NCBI GenBank assembly: GCA_020081605.1
Contig: JAHREC010000016.1
Span: forward strand, 992,001 to 1,056,000
Reading direction: 5' to 3'
DNA from: Albifimbria verrucaria
Lineage: Eukaryota > Ascomycota > Sordariomycetes > Hypocreales > Stachybotryaceae
DNA length: 64,000 nucleotides
Shown one piece after another: positions 24,166 through 38,200 of the stretch. Under the pieces are notes generated by a model. It had not been told where the DNA came from, did not search any database, and was given only the letters and a program-made list of their open reading frames with translations. Position 1 is the first letter of the stretch, and each line of letters opens with the position of its first letter. The translations under genes and the position numbers were made by a program.

Positions 24166-25324
24166 ATGGGACTCACGGATATTCCACCGCCAGGAGCGCC
24201 GTGGTGGCTTGTCCATGCTTCTACGGTGTGCCTGGGCATCGGCGTTGGAGGCTGGCTCATTGCCTACGTCCTCATGACCTACCGCTCGCTCGCTACGCGG
24301 GATACACCAGTTCCTCTTATCCCGCTCGGCATCAACCTCGCCTGGGAGGCCGTATATGGGGTGTACGTGGCGGAGACTACTCTCGAGCGCGCCGGCTTTC
24401 TGATGTGGCTACTGCTCGACCTGCCCGTGCTTTACGTTACGCTACGCGCGGCACCGCGCTCTTTTGCTCAGCAGCCGCTTGTGGCAAGGAACTTTGCCCT
24501 CCTTCTGGGTGTTGTCTTCGTGCTGAGCCTGGCAGGCAACGCCCACTTTGCGGCGTGGTGGCTCGCGGAACCGCACCGCGGACACGGAGACAAGTGGGGA
24601 AGTCCTGGAAAGGCCTCGAGGCGCGTGACACGACCGAGCTGGCGTGGTGGTCTGCCGGCTTTTCCCAAGCTGCCTTCAGTGTTGGTGCTCTGGCTATGCT
24701 GCTACAGAGAGGGCACTCCGGAGGTCAGAGCTATGCAATATGGTGAGTTATCCACGTCCTCGACCCTGGCTGAATGCATCTATCGAAGAAGTCTTCTACG
24801 ATACCTTCGCCTTCTCGCACAGGGTGTGTCCTGATCAGATTGCGAATTGGCACTGTGAAGTTCTCGTAACCTTAGTCTGTTCAAGGATCTTGTGTCCCGG
24901 AGATTCGGTTCAGGTGGCGACGATAGTCTGATAGTCCGCCGAAGTAGGCATGAAGTCTGTGTCACAGTTTCTTGGCAGACTCGCAATTTCATTCCAAACT
25001 CGTCAGGGTCCAAACGCCGAGGCCGAGAAAATCACGCGATTACTGATTCTTTGCTGACCATCATGGGTGTTCAACTAGGTTCTTTCGGTCTGTTGGCACG
25101 CAGTTTGGCCTCACCGGTTCGAGCTTGGTATTGTGGTGGCACTGGCCCGACCCTCACGGCTATCTTTTCCACCCAGTTTCATATATTATCATTGGATCGA
25201 CCCTCGCTTGCGATATTGCGTACCCGTTGATCCTGGCCTACGTTCGGTCAACAGAAAAGTACTGCCCGACGGAACGATCGTTGCTCGAGACCCCGACCAA
25301 GCCGATAAGACGAAGACGTCCTAG
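24166..25324 (+). CDS. Pyr4/PaxB-family integral membrane terpene cyclase-like protein
   Basis: Predicted seven-helix membrane protein, 274 residues once two breaks are allowed for. Family members cyclise epoxidised prenyl chains in meroterpenoid and indole-diterpene pathways. Two acidic residues shown to matter in Pyr4 appear to have counterparts: Glu61 in INLAWE and an Asp in TLACDIAYP (about residue 238). Also seen: repeated hydrophobic helices from residue 14, LLLDLPVLYVTLR, WWSAGFSQAAFSVG, and LVLWWHWPDPHGYLFHP. Exons 24166-24742 and 25079-25324, with an unusually long intron (24743-25078, 336 nt; branch CTGAC near 25053). One G missing in runs at 24596-24599 and at 25259. No prenyltransferase, FAD epoxidase or PKS is in the window, so it looks like an orphan; many family members are not part of any known cluster and the product is unknown. 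Confidence 0.75.
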
Positions 25325-28300
25325 CTCATTGAGAGAATGCCCTTGCCAACAGCTCGTCTCGGCAGTTGAGGTCTATTCATGAGGGAGCTGAGGTCAAACT
25401 AGACTGTATTCGGACTTGCAAGGGACCGAGGTCTCAGCTGAATTGCGATTGTTCTGTGCTACCGTAGCATCAATAGGGTTCGATGCATGTTCCACGGTCG
25501 ATCTGTACTACCGGAATTGCCGATGGCAGTTGGTTGCAGCAAAACAAGGATGCTCATTTCGAATCACGAGGCGTTCTCCAGACGTCACCTCCCGTCATGG
25601 GAGGTTTAGGAGTGTTGGTGGAAGGATAGACGATCACAAAAGGGCTTCGAGATGCGCTATCATCTCGTCTATGCGCCTCTAGCCATATCCGTCGACTTGG
25701 CATGATCGTAGGAACAATCTTGCAGGTTACCAGCGTGGCTTCATCTGGAACAAGTCTCGCAACCATGGTTCGTGAGGTAGCGTCCAGTCGCCCGATGAGA
25801 CTTACGACCTGTCAGATACATAACCTGACCACCTATGGGTGTGGTCTGGCACACTTTCCTGCCAACTACGAGCGACGGTTGGAAACACGTCTTTTCATGT
25901 GTTGGCCATTGCACGTCATGAACTCGTTTGGTTCTGCCACGTAATTCATACGTAGCAGATGCGATGCACTGATATGTGATGCGCCCCAATTCCTGGCACT
26001 GCCACGACTGTATGATACAATTTAGTTAGATGCATTATCATACATCAGGTGCTAATGAAAAGAAATGGCTCACTGAGACTCTTGCACGCAAGTCACCGGG
26101 GTCCTAGCAAGCGTGAAAACGCCGTTTTGCACTTCAAGGGGATCCCTGGATCTGCACTCGTAGACTAGCGCCAACCATGAACCGAGTTCTCGGGACAGCA
26201 GGGAATGGAGAATACAAAGCAAGAAGCATGCATGGGTCGATAATATACACCAGGCTAGATCCGGAGATAGGTTGCAGTGTAGGCGTCTAGATCCGACTGT
26301 GTCCACGGAGTTTGGAAAGCAGCCATTCCAGCACACCCTCCCAAAAGCAAATTCACAGACGAGGACCAGGTCTTTTCAAGAGATATCAAGCATGGTCATC
26401 CAGGCCAACGCCCCTGCCTCTGGGATTCTCATGAGTTTCCCACATGAAAGGGCGTTTGGCATTGGGCATTTCTCCCGGGGTCGATCGGGCCGAACGAGGA
26501 TGCAGGGTGACGAGACAGTACAACAGGCGAGATTTGCTTCTATCTACGGTCACATGTCTTCCGACCAATGCAGGCGTGCACCTGTCGTGGGGTGGGCGCC
26601 TGCTTGATAATGGAGAGGACGTTAAGCGGCCTGGGCTTTGTTTGGATCTTGGAGGAGCGTGACGACAATAGGAAGCTAGGCTCCTGGAACGTTACTCGAC
26701 AATACGATCTACCAGGACTTTTGTCCGCTGCTGTTGGACGAATCTGGCTATGACGCCGAAGACAGCGGATCGACGTGCACGGAATATCTCTCATCACTCC
26801 CAAGAAGAGTAGGTCATGATTGACCCGGACAGCAATCAACCGGTCGCCCTTGGAACCACCCCTCCGGAGGCAAAACTCACGGAGGGTCTTTTGCACGTCC
26901 GCCGGAAGCCTCGTATGCTTTTGGTTCGACAGCCCGAGAAGTGTTTCCTTGGGCTGGTGAGACACCGCATTGCGACCCTAGCTTTGTGAAAAAACTCTGG
27001 AAGCAATGGATCTGTGGGGTTATCCCTGACCCTGTGGATCCTGAGGGACGAGATTAATCTCGGAAGGGAAATGATACGCACCACGTCGTGACGTGAGACA
27101 CCGTTTTATCGGTGCATTTAACGGTTGTGCATGCCTAGGCCTAGCAAGGGTGTGTAGCCTTCTGTATTTCTGGATCGTGAGGAGCGATTGCATTTACCAG
27201 GTTTTGGATTCGCTCAGTGGGAGATTGCAGTGGGCTTGGCCATCGATGACAGCCTGTCGTGGGATCTGTGTCATGGTGCGAAAAGCAGAGCCCGTTGCAT
27301 AAGTTCGTCCCAGGGTTGTGTCTCCTGGTCATCACACCTTGGGCGATCACTTGTTTTCCGTCTGATGTCTGAACCCTTTAACTGGCCAAGACAAGCTATG
27401 CATAAGCTTGTCATACAGCCTCAATTTGCTCCTTTGACCCGTGACAGTTACAGTGCTGCGTTAGAGGTGCGCAGCATACATATGCATGCAGACAAAAGAT
27501 TGGCATCACACGCCCACCATCAACGTCATTTCGTCCCATTCGACCACGGTGGATGGGAATGGCCTCCTAACCACGGGTGAGGCACACGACACCCGCTCCG
27601 CCATGCCATTCGCGGTAAGGAGCGTCGCGGGAGGTGCGGAGCTTGACTAATAGGGCCCGAAGGAGTATCCAGAGAAGCCCGCTTTCATGCCGTGTGAGGT
27701 TTCCAGTAGTTAGCGTCACGAGAGGAGGATGGTCAGCTTAGACGTGTTTCTGCACGGCATAGCAATGGCGTGCAGAAACAAGAGTCTTGGGCCGTCGGAC
27801 TCAGCATTTGGTCAGCACAATTATCTTCGAGAATGGCGGACGAGAGCCAATGATGCACGACATGGCTGACTGGAGGATTCCATGTGATCATGGTGCCGTA
27901 GTGAGGTTTCTGTGGTTCGCATTCTGGCAGCGGCACACCAAGGCATGCTGCTGTGCAACACATCTCCAGGCTGCCAATGGAACAGCGAGAATCTCGCCGT
28001 GAGGGTGTTCATGAGCTAATCAAGGAGGAAGGGGTGGGGATCTTGGGTTGCCGGCCCGCCTCTCTAGAACCATGGGTCATGGGGAAATCTGACCTCAGCT
28101 CGAGCATTCAGAATGACGAGCCGTGAGAGTTAAGGGACGGTAGAAGAAACAAGAAGTTACCAGTCTCTTGTTGGAACTGGCCGAGGCTCTTCGTCCTGAG
28201 CCCACCCCGATTGACACCTCGGTGAGCGGTTATTTCCAAGAGACGCTGCAGCTCATTGCCGGTGAGGTTATGCGGGGGCCAAATGGCCAGAAGGATGGTC

Positions 28301-31300
28301 ACACGCCTGGAGCGAGGGCTGGCGTGGGCGGATAAATGGGCAGGGTAACGCATCGAGATTTCTACTTACATTGACCTCCCTACGATGATTCACCGCACCA
28401 CACCACGCCCAGGGCAAGGCCGCGATGCAGGCACGGGGGCAAACTCGTAGGGGCTTCGCGAGAGAAAGGTAGTCTAGAATCTTGCATGGACGGGCTCGGG
28501 TACGGCTCGGGTGATGCGCAGAGAGCTACTAGGTTCCGCGCCTTCAGCTGACGCTTACATGCTGGCATGGCGGAATAGCTTGCAAGGAGAGCACCAGAAA
28601 CGCGGAAGTGAAGGAATTGAATGCTGAAGCAGAGCAGCAGAATCGACGGCCAAGCATTACTCCGATCTCCCATCTTTCGTGAGCCCTGTCTCAGGAATGC
28701 CATATCTGCAAGGTCGCCGCACGAATGGCCCCATTATGATGACAGGATGCATGATTCGTAGGCTATCGCACCAGGAGGCTCGTCTCTCTTTTTCAGCCAC
28801 GCCTGGAAACAGCGGATGCAACACGATCGGAAGTCTGGCGTCTAGGGCATTTGGACCAGGGCGCTTTCCGATGGTGCTCTCCAGTACTACCTAACTGCTG
28901 TGCATCGTGAAAGCCTCCTGCAGCCTCTGGCCGTACCCGACCCATCAGGAGCCCTAGATGGCCCAGCCAGGCACCTTCACGTGGTAAGGTGGAGGGAGCC
29001 CTGTCACCGCATACGCCAATCGTATCAGCCGTGGAGACTTACCTGCTGCGTGTTCGCTCCCAAGGCGCTGTTGGCTGGGCCTGCGGGCCTCGACTGCACC
29101 GCCCATGCATGCAGAGGACTTGCCGGAATGTTTACTGAATGTCGGCATGGGTTCTCAAAGGAATCTCGGTCAGAGAGGGAGGCCGTAACCGGTCGCAGCA
29201 CCGCAAAATCAGGTGATGCGCGCCGGGCATAGGCAGACGAGGCGAAGGCCCGGAATGCCCTGGTCGGCCCCGGATTCGCAAATGGAAGCCTAGGCGAATC
29301 AATGCCATCTGCGCGCGCAGACACGTGGTGACAAGCATGGGTTAGTGGGAGGGGTTGAAGCTTGGTCGTTCCATTGTGTGACGAGATTCTGGATCTTGTA
29401 CATTTTATGATCGATGGGGTAACCTTGTCGAAGGATACCCTGTGAGCCAGACACAATATCGTTGCTACCCACGGAAACAGACACCAATAGTGCCTCCGTT
29501 GGAGAAGCCCTGTCTCAATGCCGGCGTGCGTGTGGCTGCTCAACACCACGACGTCGTGACCGCAATCGGGTAATAGACGCGACCAAAGAGGGAGAGGAGA
29601 GCTGGCAGACAGACAAGCGGCGCGCGTGTGCATGGAGGGACAGGGTCATCGTGGCGTTATGGCGTTACACGGCTTGCATTCGCTCGACAGGACGTGCATT
29701 CAATCCTCTTCATCTCAACGTGAATCCTGGTTTTCGTTTCCCCGGGGCCGTAGGGATCGTCACAGTACAGAACGTGCAGGGCTTCAACTGTGGACGGACA
29801 CCTGCATCGTTGTCTCTTTCCTCCGCAGGGCAATTTTCCCGGCCAGCGTAACGGGTACGAGCATTCGTGATTGTGGATATGGGGAGTACGCAGCCCCGGC
29901 CTCTGGTAGGCCGTCGTTGGGAAGGGGCGCTTATGAAGCAATTACAGAACCACAGCAGCGAGGCGCGTGTTATAGCGGTTGGCAGATATGATTCAGGGTT
30001 GCAACGGCCATGAGGCACCGGCATCCAGTAAGCGAGGTCGGTAGGTATTCGGGGGCTTGAAGACGCAGAAGCTGCACTACGACGGTAGGCAAATGGCTTG
30101 CAAGCCATGCCGGCGCACGAACTGCATTAAGTGCAACGGTCTCATCGCTTAGTCGCGCGGGACATGGGACGAGGCGCATGGCCCGGCATGCGAGGCGAAA
30201 CGTGGACGAAGCGACCCCTTCGAGGCCTCCTCGCTTGCCCGTTATTTGGCCCAACGTCGATTTGTAAAGACATGCTTATCTATGGCATCACCGGGAAGCC
30301 GTCGCGGGTGCTCCGGCCCTACTACGGGCTCGATAATGCCTCGTCCTAGGAGAAACAAGAACAGCTCATCGCCGTCCACGGCCTTTTCAAGGTCAAAGAT
30401 CCATGTCTGCAAGCAAGGGTTGCTTGCATTGGTGGCTGCATTAGCGTCGACGCTTCGAGGTAAAACGTCAAAACCACCGGGAGAGAAGGATGAAGGGTGG
30501 GTGGAGGAGCAGAGCTGTCGTGTAGTGTACTACGTACTGTAGAGCCCAGCAGGGTTTCGGACAAACGTGAAAAAGAAAAGACGATTTGCCTACCGGGAGT
30601 GGTTTGTTCTGGATGCATGGAAGCATGCAATCATGAAAAGTCCACCCATGACTCTTCCTCTTTCCCTACCGGCTTGCCCTGAGGTGACGAGGTGACTGGT
30701 TATAGCTGAACGCCTGGTGGTGGGCGAGGCTCGATTTCTACTGGAAGGTGTTGATGTGACCGGCCCATGGATCTCCCTCACAGGTTCTCATCCGTACGTT
30801 GCCATCCATGTCTGAGCTTGCCGGATCGTGTTCGCCCACGGCCCCAGATAAGGTGCTTTTCGGAGTAGTCATCGAATCTCAACGATTGTGAAAAGCCATC
30901 CCATCTGGAACAAGATAAGATCCAGACAGGGTGGCGCAAGCCAGATCAAGATTGTCCACGAGCTGAAAGGGCTTTGCGTTACTGATTGTGCCACCCACAA
31001 CTGGGTCCTGGAACGCCATGCTGCTTGTGCCTGGCAATCTTTTGCAAGGAAGCGCAGACGCTAGGCTCAGGCCTCCTCGCCAAAAAGACAAACTCAGGAC
31101 AATCAGTAGCACCAGGAGAGAGAGGAGGAGGAGTCACGCGCGTGTCACCACCGCCAACAGCAGCAAACATGATCCTGGCTGGGGCCTTCTCGCAAGCAAT
31201 TCCGTTGACCAGCAATTTGTGACGTATCAATCCGCACCCCGGAGACGACCTCCCTTTTGGAATTTCATGTCACAAATAATTGACTGAAATTAGCTAAACC

Positions 31301-32977
31301 TCGACCGTGAGCGAGCGTATCAAAGGCCACGCCTCGGCCCGAAGTCTTGGCCACGACGCTGCCATCGTGCAAAGCTAGACATGAATGACACTTTCCGTCC
31401 CGAAAGAAGGATCTGGCTCAGCGTGTGACCAATATGCAAGTAGCTAACATGATCTGCCCGCCAGGTTGGGCAGCCAGACGAGGGACCACCAGCAAGGAGG
31501 GGACGAGATCAGAGGGAGGGGCGAGGGAGGCGCATGGGGGCGTGCTGCTCTGTGCTGCGCCAGTGCTGCGCTATGCTTTGCTGTGCGACCTACGTATGTA
31601 GCATTGGTAACGTGAAGCGTCAGCTCCTCCGATCTGATGGCCATGGAACGGGGCTGATGGGATGTGAATTGTGACGAAAAGACACCCTGGGGCATCTGCA
31701 TGCTACAGCACAGTACGTGCTCCCGTGCCTGAAAGGCCTGGCCAGTCTTCTTTCTTTTTCCTCTTTCTTTCCCCAGCAAGACGTCACTGCGATTGGAAGA
31801 AGAGTCTGTTGTTCAGGGGGCTGCAGAGTCACCTGTGTTTGCCCCCGATGTTTGATGCATGTTTTGCTGTTCTCTCATCGGACAAATCTGTCTTGTCTCT
31901 TCTCTTCTATTTGCTGTTGGTGTTTTCTCAAACACCAACCTCATGCTGCCCTTGATGTCCAAGTGACAGTCTCACTATGATAAACACACTTGAACACGAT
32001 TTGCGCCGTTTGTCCTTCAAAAAACAAAAAACACCCTTGCTGACCCCAGTCCCATGAATGTCCCCTCTCCAAAAGATGCCCATTTAATGCCCAACTCGCA
32101 AACCCGCAATCCAGAAAATGAAATAAAAACCAAATAAAAACAAACCAAAACAAAATAGCCCGCCGCCTCCATCACAGGGCCGAGACCCGCGGGTCCTCGC
32201 CGTCGTTGCCAATCGCCCTGTCGAGAGAGAGGTCGGGTGTCAAGGAGGAGGAATCTCTCCTGCGCAACCACGCACCAGACCTGGAACCCGTTGGTGTGGC
32301 TGTCGTCGGCCTGCACGATGCCGTGTCGCTCCTCCATCGCCCGAGGATCTCGGCGCCCGAGTCGGGAATGGCGAGCGCTATTCCCTACTTGGGAGAGGAA
32401 GGTCTTGTGCCTGCGTATGCGACGTGTCGCCATGTGTTCCATTTCCCAACGAGTTTCTGACGCTGCTGCACGACGCCTGTGCCTATGGTTGGCTCCCTTG
32501 TTTTTCGAACCGCTTTGCTGCAGGCCTTCACTAAGACAAATAAAGAAAAATCAGAGCAAACTGTTGCTCCTGAGGAAACCGATATGCACGCACACATAAA
32601 ACCAGAAACCAACGAAATGACCCAGATGAAAATGAAAAAGCAATAGAAAGCCCTCAAGTTACAGGTCGGGTTCGCACCCAGGAAGCCTAAAATCTAACAT
32701 CTAAAAATGTCAGGTATAGCAGTCATGTTCTTTGTTTTGTTTTGCTTTTCCTGTCGTCTCTTTTCCCTCCGCCGACTACAGTCGATTCGGCGTTGCTCGC
32801 TGCAGTAGTAGAGTAGTCACGTTTCCTTCGTGATGCTGGCAGAACCCCACTCACTCCCATTTGCTTACACACCAATTCCCAAGAGTCGGCGGTGACCGAA
32901 CCCGGCGGAGAGGGTGTGTAAGATGGGAGGAGGGGGAATGCCTTGGTGATGGTGAATAGATGTTTGGTATCGCTTGT

Positions 32978-32997
32978 GGATGGATGGATGGTAGGAT
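32978..32997. repeat. GGAT tetranucleotide microsatellite
   Basis: A short GGATGGATGGATGG run in the non-coding stretch. Simple-sequence repeat; no function inferred. Confidence 0.6.
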
Positions 32998-34419
32998 GGA
33001 GGGGTGCAAGCCCAAGAAAAACACCCCCATTCCACTTTTTTGAGCGCCTGCAAGTGATGCGCCTGTGAAAAAGGCAAAAAGCCTTAAAATGGGAACCCAG
33101 AGTAAAAAGCAAAAAAGACAAACATGGTTTGGAAAAGTCCGGAGAAGAAGAGAGAGAGTTGGCGATCGAGGATCCAGCGTCGACGTTGTTGTCCTGACGA
33201 GAGGCCACCAGGCCACCAGGCCACAGCTGACCCATTTGGCCAATTCGTCAACAACGGCCTCTTATTGTGCCGATACGTGATGCGGGTAGGCGTATGGTTG
33301 CGAGCAGGACACCCTGGACACGGGTCGCTGGATCATCTTTGCCCATGGGTGATTGCTTGGTTGCCGTCTCTCGCGGCAGGCAGCTGCAGAATCAGTCAGC
33401 CATGAGCGTCTCGAGCTGTGTAACGTGGGATCCGGGCTATTGCCTGGACCCAAGCTGGCTGAACAAGGACATACCACAGATATCATCACCCCTGGAGACA
33501 AACCGAGTGTTAGCAATCCGAGGGCCGTAGCACTGAACGAGGGAGCACCTCGCTGGGGGCAAGACTCACCAGTACTGTTTGCTGACGATGGTAGGAGGAC
33601 ATCGTCGCTCCGTCTCGATATACTTGGGACACCAGGATTCGACAAGGTGGTAGTGGTGCTGGCAGCTCAACTCCTTCTGTGATACGTGAATGGCCTTGGT
33701 CAGCGGGACTGCCCTTTCTCATCCAAGTCGTCTTTGTCCATGTACACATACATAGATGTAATTGCACATGGTTGCGGTTTGTGTTTTGAGGTCTCGTTTT
33801 TTCCAATATAGCCAAGGCAACTTTTCGGGCTGGCGAATCCCAGCAGCGTCACAGGTGAAAGCCGGGTGAAGTGAAGTCGAAGCTGGTGAGTGTAGGGCTG
33901 GTCAAGTCAAGTTCGGATCAAGAGTCGATGGTCTGGAGGAGAGGTGTAGAGAGGTGAGTGGATGCGTATGTCTCGAGGCTGCTGCAACGTCGTTCCCAAG
34001 GCTGATCTTGCTTGAATTATGGGGAAGGGTGGAAGAGGGAGCGTAGGTATTTAAGTTTGGACCCAGTTCACGTACGAAGAATCCAGAGGCCGGGATGCAC
34101 CCATGAGAGAGAACCTTCATGCTGGGATGAGGCGGCCCGCCACAGAGGTCCGGCCCAGTCTGCCTCCCTTAGAGCCACGTCCTGGAGCATCTTCCCAACG
34201 CACCTCGCACCCCTCTCCCTTGTCCCGTGCACACCTCTAACAGTCTCGAAAGGCACACACTGTAGGCTGCTTGCTTGGCGTGCTTTGAGTGACAGGTGGG
34301 CCATGTGTGGAACCCAGGGAAGCAGGGGGCGTTAGGTAGGGTAGGGAATGTTGATTGAGAGAACCGCACCAGAACTAGAACGGGCAGAGGGGTGGGAGGT
34401 ATGGCTTTGTTGTGCAAGG

Positions 34420-34460
34420 ACTGTGCTGTGCTATGCTATGCTGTGCTGTGTTGTGCTGGG
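34420..34460. repeat. TGCTRTG-type simple repeat
   Basis: Alternating TGCTATG/TGCTGTG units (five-base periodic) in non-coding DNA. Low-complexity tract only. Confidence 0.6.
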
Positions 34461-35272
34461 CCATGGCATCACTTGGGCCGCAGAAATGTTTGCTTCCCCT
34501 CAACAGAAATGCCATGTCTCAAGACAGACGCCCCGAGAAGCCGATACTGATACTGTGTGCATCTTATGCGTCTATCGCGGCGAATCGCCGTTAGAGGTAC
34601 CATGTCTCGCAGAGTGAGACGAAGATGAGGTAAGGTCGGACAGACGCTGACAGACCTACAGTTATCACAACAAAGCGCAGTGTGCTTCCCGGATACCGAC
34701 ATTGCAGACTCGAGCTTCAGACAACGGGTGAGAGTTTCGGCATTCAAGAGACGGTGGCAGGCAGACAGACACACACTCGCTCACGGACATCCACATCATA
34801 CACACCACACTCTCCCTCTTTCTCTCTCTTGTGAGTCAGCCTCGGGTATTAACTTAGTACTATCGAACGGCCAGCTGGGAAACCCTTTAACCTAAAGCGC
34901 AATGCCGGCATTCGAGTCCACCGGATGGGTCTCCCATCACCGCTGGCAAGGATTCACACAACTTGCGAAGCCATCGCCCCAGGGCTTCAACTCAGTCAAC
35001 AGGCGCCCCACTGGCATTAGTCCCCTGCCCTGCTTTGAGCGTGGGGTGCAGTCCCTTTGTCTAGGTCTTCGCAGTTCCTTGCCATCGCTCTCCCACCTTG
35101 ATGGTTCGGAGTTACAGCCTTGAGTCGTGACTGGACAAGTCAAGCACCGTATTTACAGCCTGGGCTTTCTTAGCTCTGGCTCCTTGTCGACCAGTCGTTC
35201 TTGGCCGTTGACGACTTCAAGCCCCGGTCAATGGTCCTACCGTATCGGATCCCTTGTTCCAGTGCTCGTGTG

Positions 35273-35297
35273 CAGCAGCAGCAGCAGCAGCAGCAGC
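35273..35297. repeat. (CAG)8 trinucleotide repeat
   Basis: Eight CAG units in a row, not inside any gene I can support. A second, imperfect AGT/AGC repeat lies at about 35799-35826. Confidence 0.85.
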
Positions 35298-38200
35298 GTC
35301 GACCTTGCAAAAACTCGGTGACTTCGCTACCGACGGGAAGGTTTCTATGTGGGACCTCCGGTGGGATCATCGTATCGGTCGCAGTTTCGAAGACTTGCTA
35401 AGCCAGTGATCCATCCCGCAGGGTCGGGCCGTCAGTCAGAATTACAAAGAGTTAGCCTGGGCTGGAAATTACTGCACTTTTGGCCCTCTCCAAAACACGT
35501 GTCGCCTGCTCGTCCGTCTTGCCAAAATCTCATCTCCAGAGGTGGATACGCTCACAGTTTGTTTCCGCCGCTCTGGTCAGTTGACGTGATGGCCTGCAAT
35601 GACACGCAGCACCCTTCGCAGCAGCCTGTGCGCTGTGGGACTCATGCAGATGGACTGGCTCTGCACTTGGCGTTGTTGCTGGTCCGTCATCATCTCGTAC
35701 AGATAATGTCAAAGCACCGCCAGTCTGTCGATTGGACCGCCAACCCCAACCCCATCCCCTTCCCCGTTGTTTACGATGCCCTTCCTGCACTCTTGACCAG
35801 TAGTAGCAGCAGTAGCAGCAGTAGTCATGCCTCGATTCCTCCAATGTCCCAACGGCGAGGGTAGTATTCCTTTCGGGGAAATTCCTAACGACTGCAAATG
35901 AGCCAATCCGCAAATAGGTCTCGTCTTGAAACTGGCATTGGACTCGCAGTACCTTGCAACCGGGACGAAGCCGGAGACAGGGACGTAGCATGGATCCTGA
36001 TCCATGGTGCTGGCCGACGAGCATACCTGACGCCATTGGCGATGCTATCGACAGAGCGGGCCGTGTCGCCAAGTTCCGACCTGCTGCTGGATGCTTCTTC
36101 TCGTGGAACTGGCCCAGCTCTGCCTACCCTTTGGCTTCTGCATGTTGGTTAGACCTCGAGCCGCTCTGGGGCACCAACTCCAGCACCAGGGACGTCAGAT
36201 CCACCCCATCCCGTCCGTCGGGCATGGAACTACCGGCAAGTCGTCCAGCATGAGCGAGCCACGGCGCATTGGCTGCATCGCGTCCACCCACAATTTCCCA
36301 TGACTGCAAATCCCGTAATGAGTATGAGGGCATTTCAGGCGTAGAAGCATCTTTGCTTACAGCGCTGTTCGTTGCACACTGAGCCGAACACCTATTCAGG
36401 CTGCGATTCGATCCCGACGAGCCTAAATGGCCACACGCCCATGCCCGAGGTGGTCACGACACCTGGTCATCCACGATTCCAGAAGACGAATCAATCCTAG
36501 TGCCTTCCGAATAAAGGAACCGGTGAGAACGCGCAGACAAGGGCCCCTGAAAAGGTTCACGCAAGGCCCGCATGCAGCACATGGTTGGACCAGGACAATA
36601 CACCCAATTCGAGTATCTAACGGCGGCTGTGGAGCAATCAAAACGCCTGCGCAAGGTTGCCCTTGAGGGTGTGCGCGCTGCCTGAGTGGGTGACGCTCGC
36701 CCTACTGCGTCTGTCGTATGGGAGGATGGCGTGCGTTGCAAAGAGCCGATCTCAAACATTTCTGGGCCTCTGCAGCAATAGCACCGGTGCTGTATTACCA
36801 GCGCTGAGCGGGCTGCACAGATGACCGAGTTGTCCTGCAGCGATACGCACACTCACGAACGAGTTAGGAGTCAGCAATGCAATGTCTTTGTCTCTACGTA
36901 TCACGTATCGCTCGCGGCGGCGGACCCTTCGGACGCCCAAGCACGTGCGACCCTTGGATGTTATCTATTCGCCATCTTCAAGGGTTTCTCCTCTGTGCTA
37001 TGTATTTCCCTCAAGCGCCGATTGCGAAGCAGAGCGTCGGTGTTGACCGACAGTTCTTTATCTCTGTGGACCACACCATTGCTTGACCGCCCATTGCGTT
37101 GGGTTGCGTCGCCAGGGAGCCCTCTAGACCGGTTTCAATCTACTGTCGGCCAGAGTAGCGGACAGCGTGCGTGTGTCTCTGTGAGGAGGTGCCGCATTTC
37201 GCGATCGACACAGGGCTGGTTGCGCAGATGCCAAAGGCGCAGTAGTTCACCCCTGCGTCCATACGCCGCATAAAATCATACTGTACATGACGGAGCACCG
37301 CATAGCATTGAGTCGAGGCTCTTTCCACCGACTCGACCTCTGCATGAGTGGCTTGCCCCGAACAGGAGAAGCTAGATTGATTGCTGGAACAATTCCGTCT
37401 CCTTGAACATCGCTAGTCATTCAGAAGCCCATGTCCCTGGTCAGCCTGAGAAAATGTCGTCAAGCCTGCGTGCCTCGGCTGCGAGACCCAGCGACCCGGT
37501 CCATTCTTAGACACGAACCCTGCCCGAACCGTCCGTTACCATCAAGCCATTGCACCAAACAGAGGAACGCTTTCGCCGCCCTTTGTCAGGTGCTCGCCCC
37601 TCTCCTTTGCCCCCGTGGGGTGTTGTTTCCAGGTAAGCCTCTGGCAACGCCCGTGGCACCGTCAGCAAGCCTAGCGAAGCGAACTTGAACGATTCGCTTT
37701 CGAGCAATGGCACAGACATGATTTGCATCGCCACATGATGCCTTTCCAGGGATCAATTCTCGCTTCAACCCTCGTCTCCTTTATGCGTACGGTGAAACCC
37801 GTGATAGTCCACCAAAGACCGACGCTTGGCAGCAATTAACCATCCAATCATAACCGACCCAGGGACGTGTCGTTGGTGTTCCCGGGACGTGGGCTCGGAG
37901 CGCAGTGGAGCAGGCAAGGGATAAGGGGGCCTGGGTTGTGAATTCTGCTGCCTGTGGCAGGATTCTCCCATTCCCTGAAGAATGCTGTAGAGAGGACTCG
38001 CCAAGCCAGCATAAGCACTCAAGTTGTCATTTGCCTTCACCCCGGTGGGCTGCATAATACAATGGGTATTATTTCCAAGCATCGTTAGTTTCGGGTTTCC
38101 AGAAGGTCGTAATGAAACTTCTGGCCCACTGCCGAGGACGCCCACAGACGTCGCCGGTCTTGAAATGTCTCAGTCGAAACAGGCGGGGCACATGGCGGAC

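Noticed and set aside
29025..29633. 202-codon minus-strand frame in the gene-poor stretch
   Set aside because: No leader, no domain, no splice support, and it overlaps other open frames on both strands, as expected in GC-rich non-coding DNA.
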